A stretch of 64,000 bases of DNA from Pantoea sp050157905 (GCF_050157905.1 NZ_JBKIWZ010000001.1:806001-870000); one strand, 5' to 3'. Positions 35,684-44,931 are shown, counted from the stretch's first letter. Numbers and translations are program-made. Notes: generated by a model from the sequence alone, not told the origin.

Positions 35684-36598
35684 ATGTCGGACACATCCCG
35701 CGCCTTAACCCTGCGCCTGACGCGGCAGGAGCTGGTGCTACTTTTTATCACGATGATCTGGGGCGGAACCTTTCTGGTGGTGCATCGCGCGATGCAACAT
35801 TCGGGTCCGTTCTTCTTTGTCGGCCTCCGTTTCGCCACCGCCGCACTGCTGCTGGCCCTCTTTTTCCGGCGCTATCTGGCCAGCATCACCTGGCTGGAGG
35901 TGAAAGCGGGTGTGCTGATTGGCCTGTCGATCGCCGGGGGCTATGGGCTGCAGACCTGGGGAATGCAGACTATTTCCAGTAGTCAGTCTGCCTTTCTCAC
36001 GGCGCTGTATGTGCCGGTAGTACCGCTTTTGCAGTGGCTGTTTCTGCGTCGTCCGCCCGGGCTGATGTCGTGGCTGGGGATCGCGCTGGCCTTTACCGGC
36101 CTGCTGCTGGTGGCGGGGCCGCAGGATGGGCGCATCAGCCTGAACAGGGGGGAACTGGCGACGCTGCTCAGTACCCTGGCGATCGCCGCCGAAATCATCT
36201 TAATCAGCCGCTACGCCGGCAAGGTGGATGTGCGCCGTGTGACGCTGATCCAGCTGGCGGTGGCTTCACTGTGCGCGTTTGGATTGATGATCCCCAATGG
36301 TGAAGAAATCCCTGACCTTTCTACGCCACTGCTGCTGAGCGCACTGGGGCTGGGCGCCGCCAGCGCGCTGATTCAGGTCACCATGAACTGGGCGCAGCGC
36401 AGCGTATCACCGACCCGCGCAACGGTGATCTATGCCGGAGAACCGGTCTGGGCGGGCGTGGTGGGACGTATAGCGGGTGAGCGTCTGCCCGGGCTGGCGT
36501 TGCTGGGCGGGGCGCTGATTGTCTGCGGAGTGATCGTCAGTGAACTACGTCTGAAACGAAAAAAGGCGGTGCAGCCTGCGGCCACACCGCTGGAGTAG
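35684..36598 (+). CDS. EamA-family (DMT superfamily) permease
   Basis: A 304-residue membrane protein with about ten transmembrane helices in two EamA repeats. The first opens with LLFITMIWGGTFLVVHRAM and includes QTWGMQTISSSQSAFLTALYVPVVPLLQ. The second includes NWAQRSVSPTRATVIYAGEPVWAG and ends in a basic tail. This superfamily exports amino acids, nucleobases and other metabolites; the substrate is unknown. Its stop codon directly abuts the rutG stop on the opposite strand. Confidence 0.88.
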   Translation: MSDTSRALTLRLTRQELVLLFITMIWGGTFLVVHRAMQHSGPFFFVGLRFATAALLLALFFRRYLASITWLEVKAGVLIGLSIAGGYGLQTWGMQTISSSQSAFLTALYVPVVPLLQWLFLRRPPGLMSWLGIALAFTGLLLVAGPQDGRISLNRGELATLLSTLAIAAEIILISRYAGKVDVRRVTLIQLAVASLCAFGLMIPNGEEIPDLSTPLLLSALGLGAASALIQVTMNWAQRSVSPTRATVIYAGEPVWAGVVGRIAGERLPGLALLGGALIVCGVIVSELRLKRKKAVQPAATPLE

Positions 36599-37927
36599 CT
36601 AGCCCTGCTGTCGTGCCAGCGGCTTATCCTGCTGCTGCGCGGTGCGACGGCGCAGCAGCGCGTTAAGGATAATCGCGCCAAAGGTGGCCGTACCGATGCC
36701 GCCCAGGGTGAAAGAGCCGATTTTCAGCGCGAAGTCGCCTGCGCCAAGCACCAGCGTCGTCGCCACCATAATCAGATTACTGTTCTGACCCAGATCGACA
36801 TGGTTCTGCACCCAGATGCGTGCTCCTGCCACCGCAATCAGTCCGAATACCACAATAGAGGCGCCACCAATGACCGGCGCCGGAATGGTGTGGATCAGCG
36901 CACCAAACTTAGGCGAAAAACCGGCCAGAATGGCGATGACGGCGGCAGCGACAAACGCCAGCGTCGAGTAGACTTTGGTGACGGCCATTACCCCGATATT
37001 TTCGGCATAGGTAGTGACGCCGCTGCCACCAACCGATCCGGAAAGCAGCGTCGCCAGACCGTCACCCACAAAGGCGCGGCCCATCCAGGGATCGAGATTC
37101 CGGCCGGTCATGCCCGCCACCGCTTTCAGATGGCCAAGATTTTCGGCCACCAGAATAATCGCCACCGGCGCAATTAGCACCATCGCCTGCAGATCAAAAG
37201 TCGGAGCGGTGGTGTGAGGCAGACCAAACCACGCGGCCTGTGACAGCAGGGTAAAGTCGACCGGCTTGCCCAGCCCCAGAACATTGGTCAGCAGCGCATA
37301 GAGCGCCCAGGCCAGAATCAGCCCGACCAGAATCAGCAGACGCTGAACCATCCCGCGGGTAAACACCGCCACCAGCCCGATGCAGAGCACAGTCATTACC
37401 GCGACCCAGCTGTCGAACGCCGAGGCGGAGACGCTGTGCACCGCAATCGGCGCCAGATTCAGGCCTATCGCCATCACCACCGCGCCGGTCACCACTGGCG
37501 GCATCAGGTTTTCGATCCAGCGCGTACCGGACTTCATCACTACCAGCCCGATCAGGGCGTAGAGCAGGCCGCAGGCGATGACACCGCCCAGCGCGACGCT
37601 GAGGTGAGGGTTGAGCCCCTGACCGCTGAAGCCGGTGACCGCAATCACCACACCGACAAAGGCGGCGCTTGAACCCAGATAGCTGGGCACCCGGCCGCCG
37701 GTAATAAAAAAGAACAGCAGCGTGCCTGTACCCGAAACCAGAATGGCCAGATTCGGGTCCAGCCCCATCAGCAGCGGCATCAGCACCGTTGCACCAAACA
37801 TCGCGACCGCATGCTGTAACCCCAGCACCAGCGTCTGCCCCAGCGGCAGCGTTTCATCCGGTGCGATAATACCGTTTTCAGTTAAAGCCGACTTCTTCTG
37901 CCATTGTGGAAACCAGGATTGTGCCAT
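36599..37927 (-). CDS. rutG: Uracil/pyrimidine permease RutG
   Basis: A 442-residue nucleobase:cation symporter-2 protein with about 14 membrane segments. The N-terminus LPLGQTLVLGLQHAVAMFGATVLMPLLMG is close to UraA/RutG. The NCS2 motif region AENLGHLKAVAGMTGRNLDPWMGRAFVGDGLA is intact, followed by GGSGVTTYAENIGVM. Last gene of the rut operon, supplying uracil or thymine for the Rut pathway. Confidence 0.95.
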   Translation of the reverse strand: MAQSWFPQWQKKSALTENGIIAPDETLPLGQTLVLGLQHAVAMFGATVLMPLLMGLDPNLAILVSGTGTLLFFFITGGRVPSYLGSSAAFVGVVIAVTGFSGQGLNPHLSVALGGVIACGLLYALIGLVVMKSGTRWIENLMPPVVTGAVVMAIGLNLAPIAVHSVSASAFDSWVAVMTVLCIGLVAVFTRGMVQRLLILVGLILAWALYALLTNVLGLGKPVDFTLLSQAAWFGLPHTTAPTFDLQAMVLIAPVAIILVAENLGHLKAVAGMTGRNLDPWMGRAFVGDGLATLLSGSVGGSGVTTYAENIGVMAVTKVYSTLAFVAAAVIAILAGFSPKFGALIHTIPAPVIGGASIVVFGLIAVAGARIWVQNHVDLGQNSNLIMVATTLVLGAGDFALKIGSFTLGGIGTATFGAIILNALLRRRTAQQQDKPLARQQG

Positions 37928-37973
37928 CGTCTACTCCAGAGCATCATGACTGCCGGTGGGTGCGGAAAAAACG

Positions 37974-38489
37974 TTAACGGGCCTCCTGCCGCTTCAGGGG
38001 ATGGTATCCCCGGTCAAACCATGCCAGTCCGTGGTTGTCCTCACTGTGAACCACGTCCACGACTTCGCAGAACAGCGTGTCATGCGTGCCGACGCTGACA
38101 ATCTGGGTAATGCGGCAGTCGAAAGAGGCAACCGCGCCGTGCAGCACCGGTGAGCCGGTTACGGCCGCTGACCACTCTGCGGCGCTGAAACGCTCAGCCA
38201 TCGGTGTCTTTCCGCCGAACAGGCCAGAGAGGCTTTCATGACCCGCCGCCAGCGTGTTGACGCAGAGCTGCCTATTTTCGCGAAACACTGGGTAAACCGA
38301 GGCGGCGCGATTCAGACAGACCAGCAGCGTCGGCGGCGAGTCCGTCACGCTGCACACGGCGGAGGCGGTAAAGCCCGCGCGTCCGGCCGGTCCTTCGGTC
38401 GTAATGATGTTGACCGCGGCACCCAGCCGCGACATCGCATTGCGGAACGCCAGCTTCTCAACGGCGGGGGTAAGGGTATCCAGGCTCAT
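37974..38489 (-). CDS. rutF: FMN reductase RutF
   Basis: A 171-residue flavin reductase-like protein providing reduced FMN for the RutA monooxygenase. Motifs are AFRNAMSRLGAAVNIITTEGPAGRAGFTASAVCSVTDSPPTLLVCLNR in order, with NTLAAGHESLSGLFGG and GHD-type residues following. I use the ATG at 38487-38489, where homology begins; the frame runs upstream to 38573 through non-homologous sequence. Only 40 bases separate it from rutD, so there is no room for rutE. Confidence 0.93.
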   Translation of the reverse strand: MSLDTLTPAVEKLAFRNAMSRLGAAVNIITTEGPAGRAGFTASAVCSVTDSPPTLLVCLNRAASVYPVFRENRQLCVNTLAAGHESLSGLFGGKTPMAERFSAAEWSAAVTGSPVLHGAVASFDCRITQIVSVGTHDTLFCEVVDVVHSEDNHGLAWFDRGYHPLKRQEAR

Positions 38490-38529
38490 AATCTTCTCCG
38501 TAAAAGGTGAGGTCGACGCGCCGCAGCGG

Positions 38530-39315
38530 CTACACGTCATCCGTCTGATCCAGCCACTGCAGCAGCAGGGCATTGAAGTTTTCGGCGTCGGTAACGCTCA
38601 TGGCATGTCCGCCCCAGGCCATTCTCTCTTCGGTGGCGGCGGGCAGTGCCCGGGCCAGCGTGGCCGAGCAGCTCCAGGGCACCAGCAGGTCGTCCTGACT
38701 GGCCATCACCAGCACCGGCTGGGTGATGGCCTCTGCCTGAGCGCGGAAGTCGGCATGCATAAGCGCCTGCAGCCGTCGCATCAGGTTATGCTGACCCTGA
38801 AAATGGGCGACGTGATGATGATCCTCCTGCGCCATCCGCGCCTGATGCTGTGCCATCCACTCTGCGGGATAGAGAAACAGCGGTTGCGCGCGGACAAAGG
38901 CCGCCACACCGCTGTTGAGCAGCAGCGCCTGTCGTGCCTCAAAGCAGCGCTGGGTATGAGGATGCAGCGCCAGCCAGCCGTTAATGACCACGATCCGCTG
39001 GATGCGCGTCGGAAAATCCAGCGCCAGCTGCAGCCCAATCAGACCGCCCAGCGCATGACCGACCAGGCTGAAGCGCAGGATGTTATGCTGCGCCAGCGCG
39101 TCGGCCAGCTCAGCCGCCATCATCGCCATACTGTAATCTTCCGGCAGCTGGTCACTGCTGCGCCCGGTGCCGCGCTGGTCATAGAGCACCACCCGATAGC
39201 GCGCGGCCAGGGCCGCCAGTTGTGGCTGCCAGAATCCCGCCACACCGCCCAGACCGGAGGCGAGCACCAGCGTCGGCGCATCGGGATCCTGCAGACCCAG
39301 AATATCCAGCTGCAT
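38530..39315 (-). CDS. rutD: Aminoacrylate hydrolase RutD (alpha/beta hydrolase)
   Basis: A 261-residue alpha/beta-hydrolase proposed to speed aminoacrylate breakdown to malonic semialdehyde. It has LVLASGLGGVAGFWQPQL, the oxyanion YDQRGTGRS, the nucleophile elbow LVGHALGGLIGLQLAL (Ala instead of Ser/Met after His, within family variation), and a late GGHAMSVTDAENFN. It overlaps rutC by one base, indicating coupling. Confidence 0.92.
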   Translation of the reverse strand: MQLDILGLQDPDAPTLVLASGLGGVAGFWQPQLAALAARYRVVLYDQRGTGRSSDQLPEDYSMAMMAAELADALAQHNILRFSLVGHALGGLIGLQLALDFPTRIQRIVVINGWLALHPHTQRCFEARQALLLNSGVAAFVRAQPLFLYPAEWMAQHQARMAQEDHHHVAHFQGQHNLMRRLQALMHADFRAQAEAITQPVLVMASQDDLLVPWSCSATLARALPAATEERMAWGGHAMSVTDAENFNALLLQWLDQTDDV

Positions 39316-39710
39316 CAGACCTCCGCGCGGCCGATGTGCGCCACGGAGGCGATTTCAATCAGCGCATCCGGCTTAACCAGTCCGCACTGAATACAGAAGC
39401 GGGCGGGCTTATCGTCGGGAAAATAGTCAGCGTAGACCTGGTTAACCGCCGCATAGTTGGCCCAGTCGGTGATGAAGATCGAGTTAAAGGTTACGTCCGC
39501 CATGCTGCCACCCGCGGTTTCAATGACTTTTTTGATGGTTTCCAGCACATGGCGGGTCTGCGCGGCGGCATCCCCGACATGCACTACGTTGTTCTCTGCA
39601 TCAAACGGCAGGGTGCCGGAGACATAGACCACCCCGTCCGCCAGGGTGCCCGGCACAAACGGCGCGATAGGGGTCGTGGTACCTGGCGGCACAATAATCG
39701 TTTTCGGCAT
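39315..39710 (-). CDS. rutC: 3-aminoacrylate deaminase RutC (RidA/YjgF family)
   Basis: A 131-residue RidA-fold trimer subunit. Characteristic segments are IIVPPGTTTPIAPFVPGTLA, YVSGTLPFDAENNVVHVGDAAAQTRHVLE, FNSIFITDWANYAAVNQVYA and the Arg-containing KPARFCIQCGLVKPDALIEI. It removes ammonia from 3-aminoacrylate in uracil breakdown. Confidence 0.95.
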   Translation of the reverse strand: MPKTIIVPPGTTTPIAPFVPGTLADGVVYVSGTLPFDAENNVVHVGDAAAQTRHVLETIKKVIETAGGSMADVTFNSIFITDWANYAAVNQVYADYFPDDKPARFCIQCGLVKPDALIEIASVAHIGRAEV

Positions 39711-39730
39711 AGCGTTATCCTCGGGTTGAA

Positions 39731-40447
39731 TTAGCGGGCATTCAGGCTTTCGCAGAACGTTTCGACATCCGAAACCCAGCCAAAAAAGGTTTCGATGTTG
39801 AACAGAGCGGCCTGCTGAGCCGACGGCGGCCCAGCCTGATACGTGGCGTCTTCCAGCACCACGCCGAAATACTCAAGGAAGAAGCCGTCGCGCAGGGTCG
39901 ACTCCACGCAAACATTGGTGGCAATGCCGGTAAAGATCAGATGACGGATGCCCCGACTGCGCAGCATGCTGTCGAGCGGGGTGTTGTAAAAGCCGCTGTA
40001 GCGCGATTTTGGCAGTACGATATCACCTGGCTGCGGCACCAGTTCATCGACCAGCGCATAATCCCAGCCGCCTTTCGACAGCAGCGAGCCCTGCAGCTCG
40101 GGCCGTTTACGCATGGTTTTCAGCGCATTGGATTTATGGAAGTTGGGCGAGCCGGCGTCGCCCGCCTCCACATAATCCCTGTCCCAGCCATTCTGGAACC
40201 AGATAATCTGGACACCTGCTGCGCGTGCAGCCGTCACCGCCTGATGGATTTTTGCAATGACCGGCTTTGTGGCAGAAACATCGAAGCCCGCCAGATCGAG
40301 ATAGCCGCCTTCAGTGGCATAGGCATTCTGCATATCCACCACAATCAGCGCAGACTGCGCGGGGGGAAAGGCGATGGGTTCGGGACGTGCCGGCAGTTCA
40401 ACCTGGGGAGTATCCCTGATATGAGCGCAGTAAACGGTTTTCATCAT
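39731..40447 (-). CDS. rutB: Ureidoacrylate (peroxyureidoacrylate) amidohydrolase RutB
   Basis: A 238-residue isochorismatase-family hydrolase. The catalytic triad is visible as Asp in ALIVVDMQNAYAT, Lys in LPKSRYSGFYNT and Cys in TGIATNVCVESTLRDGFF. It cleaves the product of RutA to aminoacrylate and carbamate. The ATG overlaps the rutA stop by four bases (ATGA). Confidence 0.95.
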   Translation of the reverse strand: MMKTVYCAHIRDTPQVELPARPEPIAFPPAQSALIVVDMQNAYATEGGYLDLAGFDVSATKPVIAKIHQAVTAARAAGVQIIWFQNGWDRDYVEAGDAGSPNFHKSNALKTMRKRPELQGSLLSKGGWDYALVDELVPQPGDIVLPKSRYSGFYNTPLDSMLRSRGIRHLIFTGIATNVCVESTLRDGFFLEYFGVVLEDATYQAGPPSAQQAALFNIETFFGWVSDVETFCESLNAR

Positions 40448-41535
40448 GCCACCTCCTTCTGTGCATCCAGCAGGGCGCTGCGACAGGCCATCAGCGGCTG
40501 AATATGCTGGCCAAAATCCTCGATCCCCTGCAGGAAATCATCAAACGTCAGCAGTACGCCATGGGTGCCTTCCACCTGCGCCACCTCATCCAGCATCTTC
40601 GCCACGCTGGCCCAGGAGCCGACCAGCGTACCCATATTGATATTGACGGCCGAGGTCGGATCCGCCATCTGGCGCACATTGGTATCGCTGCCTGATTTGG
40701 TGTCCTGCTGGCTTTGTGTCGTGAGCCATGAGAGCGCCTCTTCGTCCGCACCCGCTTTGTAATGTTCCCACTTCGCCCGCGCCTCTTCGTCGGTTTCCGC
40801 CGCGATGATCATAAACAGTACGTAAGACCCCACATCGCGGCCTGCTTTCTCTGCCGCCTGCTTCATGCGCACCGACGTTGAGCTGAATGCTGCTGGCGTG
40901 TTGACGCCTTTGCCGAAGCAGAAGTTATAGTCTGCGTGCTGCGCCGAGAAGGCCATGCCGGCATCACTTTGTCCGGCGCAGATCACCTTCATCGGGCGCT
41001 GTGGTTGTGGACTGACGCGGCAGTCGTTCATGGTAAAGAATTCACCTTTAAAGTCTGAGCGACCGGTTCCCCACAGGTCACGCAGCACTGTCACATATTC
41101 GGTGAGATAGGCGTAGCGGCTGCTGAAGTACTCATCGCCGGGCCACATACCCATCTGCTCATATTCCGGCTTCTGCCAGCCGGTCACCAGATTGACGCCG
41201 AAACGCCCGCCCGAAATAGAGTCGATGGTGGAGGCCATGCGTGCCACGATCGCCGGGGGCAGCGTCAGGGTGGCAGCGGTAGCATAAATCTCAATGCGCG
41301 AGGTGACGGCCGCCAGGCCAGCCATCAGGGTGAATGACTCCAGGTTGTGATCCCAGAATTCGGTTTTTCCACCGAAGCCGCGCAGTTTGATCATCGAGAG
41401 CGCAAAATCAAAATGGTAATGCTCTGCTTTCAGCACGATCGCTTTGTTCAGTTCAAAGGTTGGCATGTACTGCGGCGCGTTGGATGAAATCAGCCAGCCA
41501 TTGTTACCAATCGGAATAAAGACGCCTATCTTCAT
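40444..41535 (-). CDS. rutA: Pyrimidine monooxygenase RutA
   Basis: A 363-residue luciferase-like FMN monooxygenase that opens the uracil ring between N3 and C4, the first Rut step. Conserved stretches are KIGVFIPIGNNGWLISSNAPQYMP (start), FALSMIKLRGFGGKTEFWDHN, VNLVTGWQKPEYEQMGMWPG and CAGQSDAGMAFSA. I chose the ATG at 41533-41535, preceded by GAGGTTTCAC; the longer frame to 41580 lacks support. Two RutR-type palindromes lie 160-190 bases upstream. Confidence 0.96.
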   Translation of the reverse strand: MKIGVFIPIGNNGWLISSNAPQYMPTFELNKAIVLKAEHYHFDFALSMIKLRGFGGKTEFWDHNLESFTLMAGLAAVTSRIEIYATAATLTLPPAIVARMASTIDSISGGRFGVNLVTGWQKPEYEQMGMWPGDEYFSSRYAYLTEYVTVLRDLWGTGRSDFKGEFFTMNDCRVSPQPQRPMKVICAGQSDAGMAFSAQHADYNFCFGKGVNTPAAFSSTSVRMKQAAEKAGRDVGSYVLFMIIAAETDEEARAKWEHYKAGADEEALSWLTTQSQQDTKSGSDTNVRQMADPTSAVNINMGTLVGSWASVAKMLDEVAQVEGTHGVLLTFDDFLQGIEDFGQHIQPLMACRSALLDAQKEVA

Positions 41536-41695
41536 GTGAAACCTCGTTGCGATGGGGGAAAGGTGTTTCACGCGCGGCACTGCATCCTGCTACATCCCTG
41601 TGGGCTGCGCTCAGTCACAATTTTGCAAACTGTGTGCCACATTTTTTATTCTGATAAATAACAATGAGTTAAAATTAACCCGAAAGGGTTAAGCA

Positions 41696-41707
41696 GACCG
41701 TCGGGTC
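41696..41707. promoter_or_regulatory. RutR operator half-site pair 1 (GACC-N4-GGTC)
   Basis: GACC GTCG GGTC has the dyad geometry of the RutR consensus TTGACCAnnTGGTCAA. It lies between the divergent rutA and rutR, 19 bases from a second copy (start to start), close to two helical turns. Confidence 0.7.
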
Positions 41708-41714
41708 CATTTCA

Positions 41715-41726
41715 GACCGTTTGGTC
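41715..41726. promoter_or_regulatory. RutR operator half-site pair 2 (GACC-N4-GGTC)
   Basis: GACC GTTT GGTC, followed by AAAA, is the better match to the RutR consensus (right half TTTGGTCAA nearly complete). RutR leaves its operator when uracil or thymine binds, derepressing rut. Confidence 0.78.
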
Positions 41727-41841
41727 AAAAATCGCTGCACGTTTTGCATGCAGACTGAGCAAAAAAGGTGCAGGCGAGCCGTTAGGCACACCTTCCGGCC
41801 TTTGCTATGATGCGCTGACACCAGATGGATGAGGTAAACCT

Positions 41842-42477
41842 GTGAAAAACGATGAAAAAAAGCCAACACGCCGTTCGCGAGCCGTTGCGGCGAAGCGGGC
41901 CGCCATACTGGACGCGGCGCTGACCTTCTTCTCTCAGTTTGGCATTCACGGCACCAGTCTTGACAAGGTGGCCGAGCTGGCCGATGTCTCCAAGACCAAT
42001 CTGCTCTACTATTTTCCCTCTAAAGAAGCACTTTATGTGGCGGTGCTGAAAGAGATTCTGGATGTCTGGCTGGCTCCGCTGCGCGCCCTGGCACATGACC
42101 AGGATCCGCTGATGGCGATCCGGCACTACATCCGGCTGAAGCTGGAGGTCTCGCGCGACCATCCGCAGGCATCCCGGCTTTTCTGTCTGGAGATGCTGCA
42201 GGGCGCGCCGCTGCTGAAAGGCGAACTGGCAGGCGATCTCAAGCAGCTGGTGGATGACAAAGCGGCCATTATTGAACGCTGGATAGCCGAAGGGCGTCTG
42301 GCGGGCGTTCAGCCGCAGCATCTGATCTTTATGCTGTGGGCCACCACACAGCACTACGCCGATTTTGCCACTCAGGTTGAGGCAGTAACCGGCCAGACGC
42401 TCAGCGATCCGGCGTTTTTCGATCAGACTGTAGAGAATGTGCAGCGCATGATCATCGAAGGTATTCGCGTGCGCTGA
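41842..42477 (+). CDS. rutR: TetR-family pyrimidine regulator RutR
   Basis: A 211-residue TetR-type repressor. The N-terminal HTH is RAAILDAALTFFSQFGIHGTSLDKVAELADVSKTNLLYYFPSKEAL (in overlapping segments). The C-terminal ligand domain has SRDHPQASRLFCLEMLQGAPLL and MLWATTQHYADFA, as in E. coli RutR. It starts with GTG after GAGGTAAACCT. Divergent from rutA, with the tandem operators between them. Confidence 0.95.
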   Translation: MKNDEKKPTRRSRAVAAKRAAILDAALTFFSQFGIHGTSLDKVAELADVSKTNLLYYFPSKEALYVAVLKEILDVWLAPLRALAHDQDPLMAIRHYIRLKLEVSRDHPQASRLFCLEMLQGAPLLKGELAGDLKQLVDDKAAIIERWIAEGRLAGVQPQHLIFMLWATTQHYADFATQVEAVTGQTLSDPAFFDQTVENVQRMIIEGIRVR

Positions 42478-42516
42478 AACAGAAGGCGTTCGCCGACAGG
42501 GTAATGGGGGAAAGTC

Positions 42517-43491
42517 ATGGATTCTGTGTCGCAGTTTTTACTGGGTTCCGCAGTCAGCGTCGCGGTGATGGGGCGTCGGGTGCCGGTCTGGCAGGCCGCC
42601 CTGACAGGCGGGATCTGCGGCACCCTGCCGGATCTGGATGTCTTTCTCGATCATGGTGACGCGATTCGCAATATGACCCTGCATCGCACCGACAGCCATG
42701 CGCTGCTCTGGCTTACTCTCGTCTCACCCGTGATTGCCTGGCTGGTGGCGGGGCTGTTTCGTCGCGGGGTACGATGGCCACAGTGGTGGCCCGCCATCTG
42801 GCTGGCGCTGATTACGCATCCGCTGCTGGATCTGATGACAGTCTATGGCACCCAGCTGGGGCTTCCGCTAACCGATTACCCCTATGCGGTCGGCAGTATC
42901 TATATCGTCGATCCGCTCTATACGCTGCCGCTGCTGGCTGGTCTGGGTGTGGCGCTCTGGCGGCGCAGCGACAGCGGGCTGCGCGCAAACCGGATCGGAC
43001 TCGCGCTGAGCACCCTCTATCTGGCATGGAGTGGGGTCATTCAGGGCGTTGCAGGCGGGCAGATTAACGATTCGCTGACGCAGCAGGGGATCCCGGCTGA
43101 CCGGGTGCTGGTCACGCCGACTCCCTTTAACACCCTGGTCTGGCGCAGCGTGGTGCTAACCCCCGACCGCTATGGTGAAGCCTACTGGTCGCTGTTATCG
43201 CCGTCGCGCCCGCTGCAGGTGAAGTGGTATCCGCGGCATCCCGAACTGTTCGACCGTTTTCGGGGCAACTGGCACGCAGAACGCGTTGCCTGGTTCAGCC
43301 ACGGCTTCTACGCCCTGCGCGAGCAGCATGGGCAGACGACGATAGCCGATCTGCGCATGGGGGAAGGGGAAGCCTATACCTTTACCTTTGGGCTCGGCAC
43401 GCCGGAGCAGCCCGATCCGCGGCCGCAGCGTCTGCCGTACTCGCGCCCGGCCCTCCCGGCCCTTTTCTCATCGCTGGCTGAACGGCTGTAA
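42517..43491 (+). CDS. YdjM-like membrane-bound metal-dependent hydrolase (DUF457 family)
   Basis: A 324-residue membrane protein. The N-terminal half has several transmembrane helices with metal-binding-type motifs: GTLPDLDVFLDHGD, LHRTDSHALLW and ITHPLLDLMTVYGT (conserved Asp/His), ending at SIYIVDPLYTLPLL. The C-terminal half is a soluble domain rich in Trp and Arg. Function is not established in this family. It lies 39 bases after rutR on the same strand and ends at a strong terminator. Confidence 0.82.
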   Translation: MDSVSQFLLGSAVSVAVMGRRVPVWQAALTGGICGTLPDLDVFLDHGDAIRNMTLHRTDSHALLWLTLVSPVIAWLVAGLFRRGVRWPQWWPAIWLALITHPLLDLMTVYGTQLGLPLTDYPYAVGSIYIVDPLYTLPLLAGLGVALWRRSDSGLRANRIGLALSTLYLAWSGVIQGVAGGQINDSLTQQGIPADRVLVTPTPFNTLVWRSVVLTPDRYGEAYWSLLSPSRPLQVKWYPRHPELFDRFRGNWHAERVAWFSHGFYALREQHGQTTIADLRMGEGEAYTFTFGLGTPEQPDPRPQRLPYSRPALPALFSSLAERL

Positions 43492-43523
43492 AAAAAGCCC
43501 GGTCATCTGACCGGGCTTTTTTC
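43490..43523. terminator. Bidirectional terminator between the YdjM-like gene and cycA
   Basis: AAAAAAAGCCCGGTC and GACCGGGCTTTTTT form a long stem around ATCT, with T-tracts in both orientations. Confidence 0.94.
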
Positions 43524-43536
43524 ACCGTGCTGCGGA

Positions 43537-44931
43537 TCAGCGGCTGCGACGACGGCGCAGCATCCAGCCTGCACCCAGCAGAGCAAACCAGAGCGGCGTC
43601 ACCATCAGCGCCTGACGCGTATCGTCCTGCAGCGTCAGCAGCACCAGTACAAAGGCGAAGAAGGCCATGCAGACCCAGCACATGAATTTGCCCAGCGGCA
43701 TTTTAAACGCCGACGCCGCGTGGCGCTGCGGGTGCTTGTTCCGGTAGGCCAGATAGCTGCAGAGGATGATGGTCCAGACGAACATAAACAGAATGGCCGA
43801 CACGGTCGTTACCAGGGTAAAGACTTTCATCACATCCGGGATCAGGTAGATCAGCGCCACGCCCACCAGCAGGCAGAGGCAGGAGAAGAAGAGGCCGGTC
43901 GTGGGCACCGAACGTGCCGAAAGCCGGCCAAAGGCACGGCTCGCCACCCCCTGCTGTGACAGACCATAGAGCATGCGGCTGGTGGAGAAGATGCCGCTGT
44001 TGGCGGAAGAGGCTGCCGAAGTCAGCACCACAAAGTTAACGATACTCGCCGCTGCGGGCAGGCCAATCAGGACGAACATCTCCACAAACGGACTGCGATC
44101 GGCCATCACCTGGGTCCACGGCGTCACCGCCATAATGACCATCAGCGCCAGCACGTAGAACATAATGACGCGCAGCGGAATTGCATTGATCGCCCGCGGC
44201 AAGACTTTATGCGGGTCGTGCGTCTCTGCCGCAGCCGTACCCACCAGTTCAATACCGACAAACGCAAACACTGCAATCTGGAATCCGGCAAAGAATCCGC
44301 TGATGCCTTTCGGGAACAGACCGCCATGCTCCCAGATGTTGCTCAGTGCCGCCGTACCGCCGCCAGGCGAAGGGTAGTGAAGCCAGACCAGCACGACGCC
44401 GGTCACGATCAGCGCCACAATAGCGACGATTTTAATGATCGCGAACCAGAACTCCATTTCGCCAAAGAGTCTGACGGTGGCAATGTTCAGTGCCAGAAAC
44501 ACCACGACGCAGAGCAGGGCGCTCATCCAGATCGAAAAGCCCGGGAACCAGAGCTGAAAATAGGCGCTGATCGCGACCACGTCCGCAATCCCGGTCACGA
44601 CCCAGCAGAACCAGTAGGTCCAGCCCGTAAAATAGCCAGCCCACGGACCAAGCAGGTCAGCGGCAAAATCGCTGAAGGATTTATATTCGAGGTCAGAGAG
44701 CAGCAGTTCTCCCATGGCGCGCATGACGAAGAACAGCATAAAACCGATGATCATATAAACGAAGATGATCGAGGGACCAGCCAGGCTGATCGTCTTCCCC
44801 GAGCCCATAAACAGGCCGGTGCCGATCGCCCCCCCAATGGCGATGAGCTGAATGTGCCGGTTATGCAGATTACGCTGGAGCTTATCGGGCGCCTCAAGTG
44901 CGCGCGTGGTTTCTTTAGATTGATCAACCAT
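43537..44931 (-). CDS. cycA: D-serine/D-alanine/glycine transporter CycA
   Basis: A 464-residue amino-acid/polyamine/organocation permease with 12 membrane helices. The N-terminal NLHNRHIQLIAIGGAIGTGLFMGSG and GPSIIFVYMIIGFMLFFVMRAMGELLLSDLEYKSF are diagnostic of the AAT group. The distinctive CycA segments AGYFTGWTYWFCWVVTGIADV and ISGFFAGFQIAVFAFVGIEL are present. It imports glycine, D-Ala and D-Ser by proton symport. About 280 bases of gene-free promoter region separate it from the divergent extensin-like gene. Confidence 0.94.
   Translation of the reverse strand: MVDQSKETTRALEAPDKLQRNLHNRHIQLIAIGGAIGTGLFMGSGKTISLAGPSIIFVYMIIGFMLFFVMRAMGELLLSDLEYKSFSDFAADLLGPWAGYFTGWTYWFCWVVTGIADVVAISAYFQLWFPGFSIWMSALLCVVVFLALNIATVRLFGEMEFWFAIIKIVAIVALIVTGVVLVWLHYPSPGGGTAALSNIWEHGGLFPKGISGFFAGFQIAVFAFVGIELVGTAAAETHDPHKVLPRAINAIPLRVIMFYVLALMVIMAVTPWTQVMADRSPFVEMFVLIGLPAAASIVNFVVLTSAASSANSGIFSTSRMLYGLSQQGVASRAFGRLSARSVPTTGLFFSCLCLLVGVALIYLIPDVMKVFTLVTTVSAILFMFVWTIILCSYLAYRNKHPQRHAASAFKMPLGKFMCWVCMAFFAFVLVLLTLQDDTRQALMVTPLWFALLGAGWMLRRRRSR

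Noticed and set aside
38404..39390. 328-codon plus-strand frame across rutF-rutD
   Set aside because: Antisense to two certain genes and composed of low-complexity Gln/Arg/His stretches.
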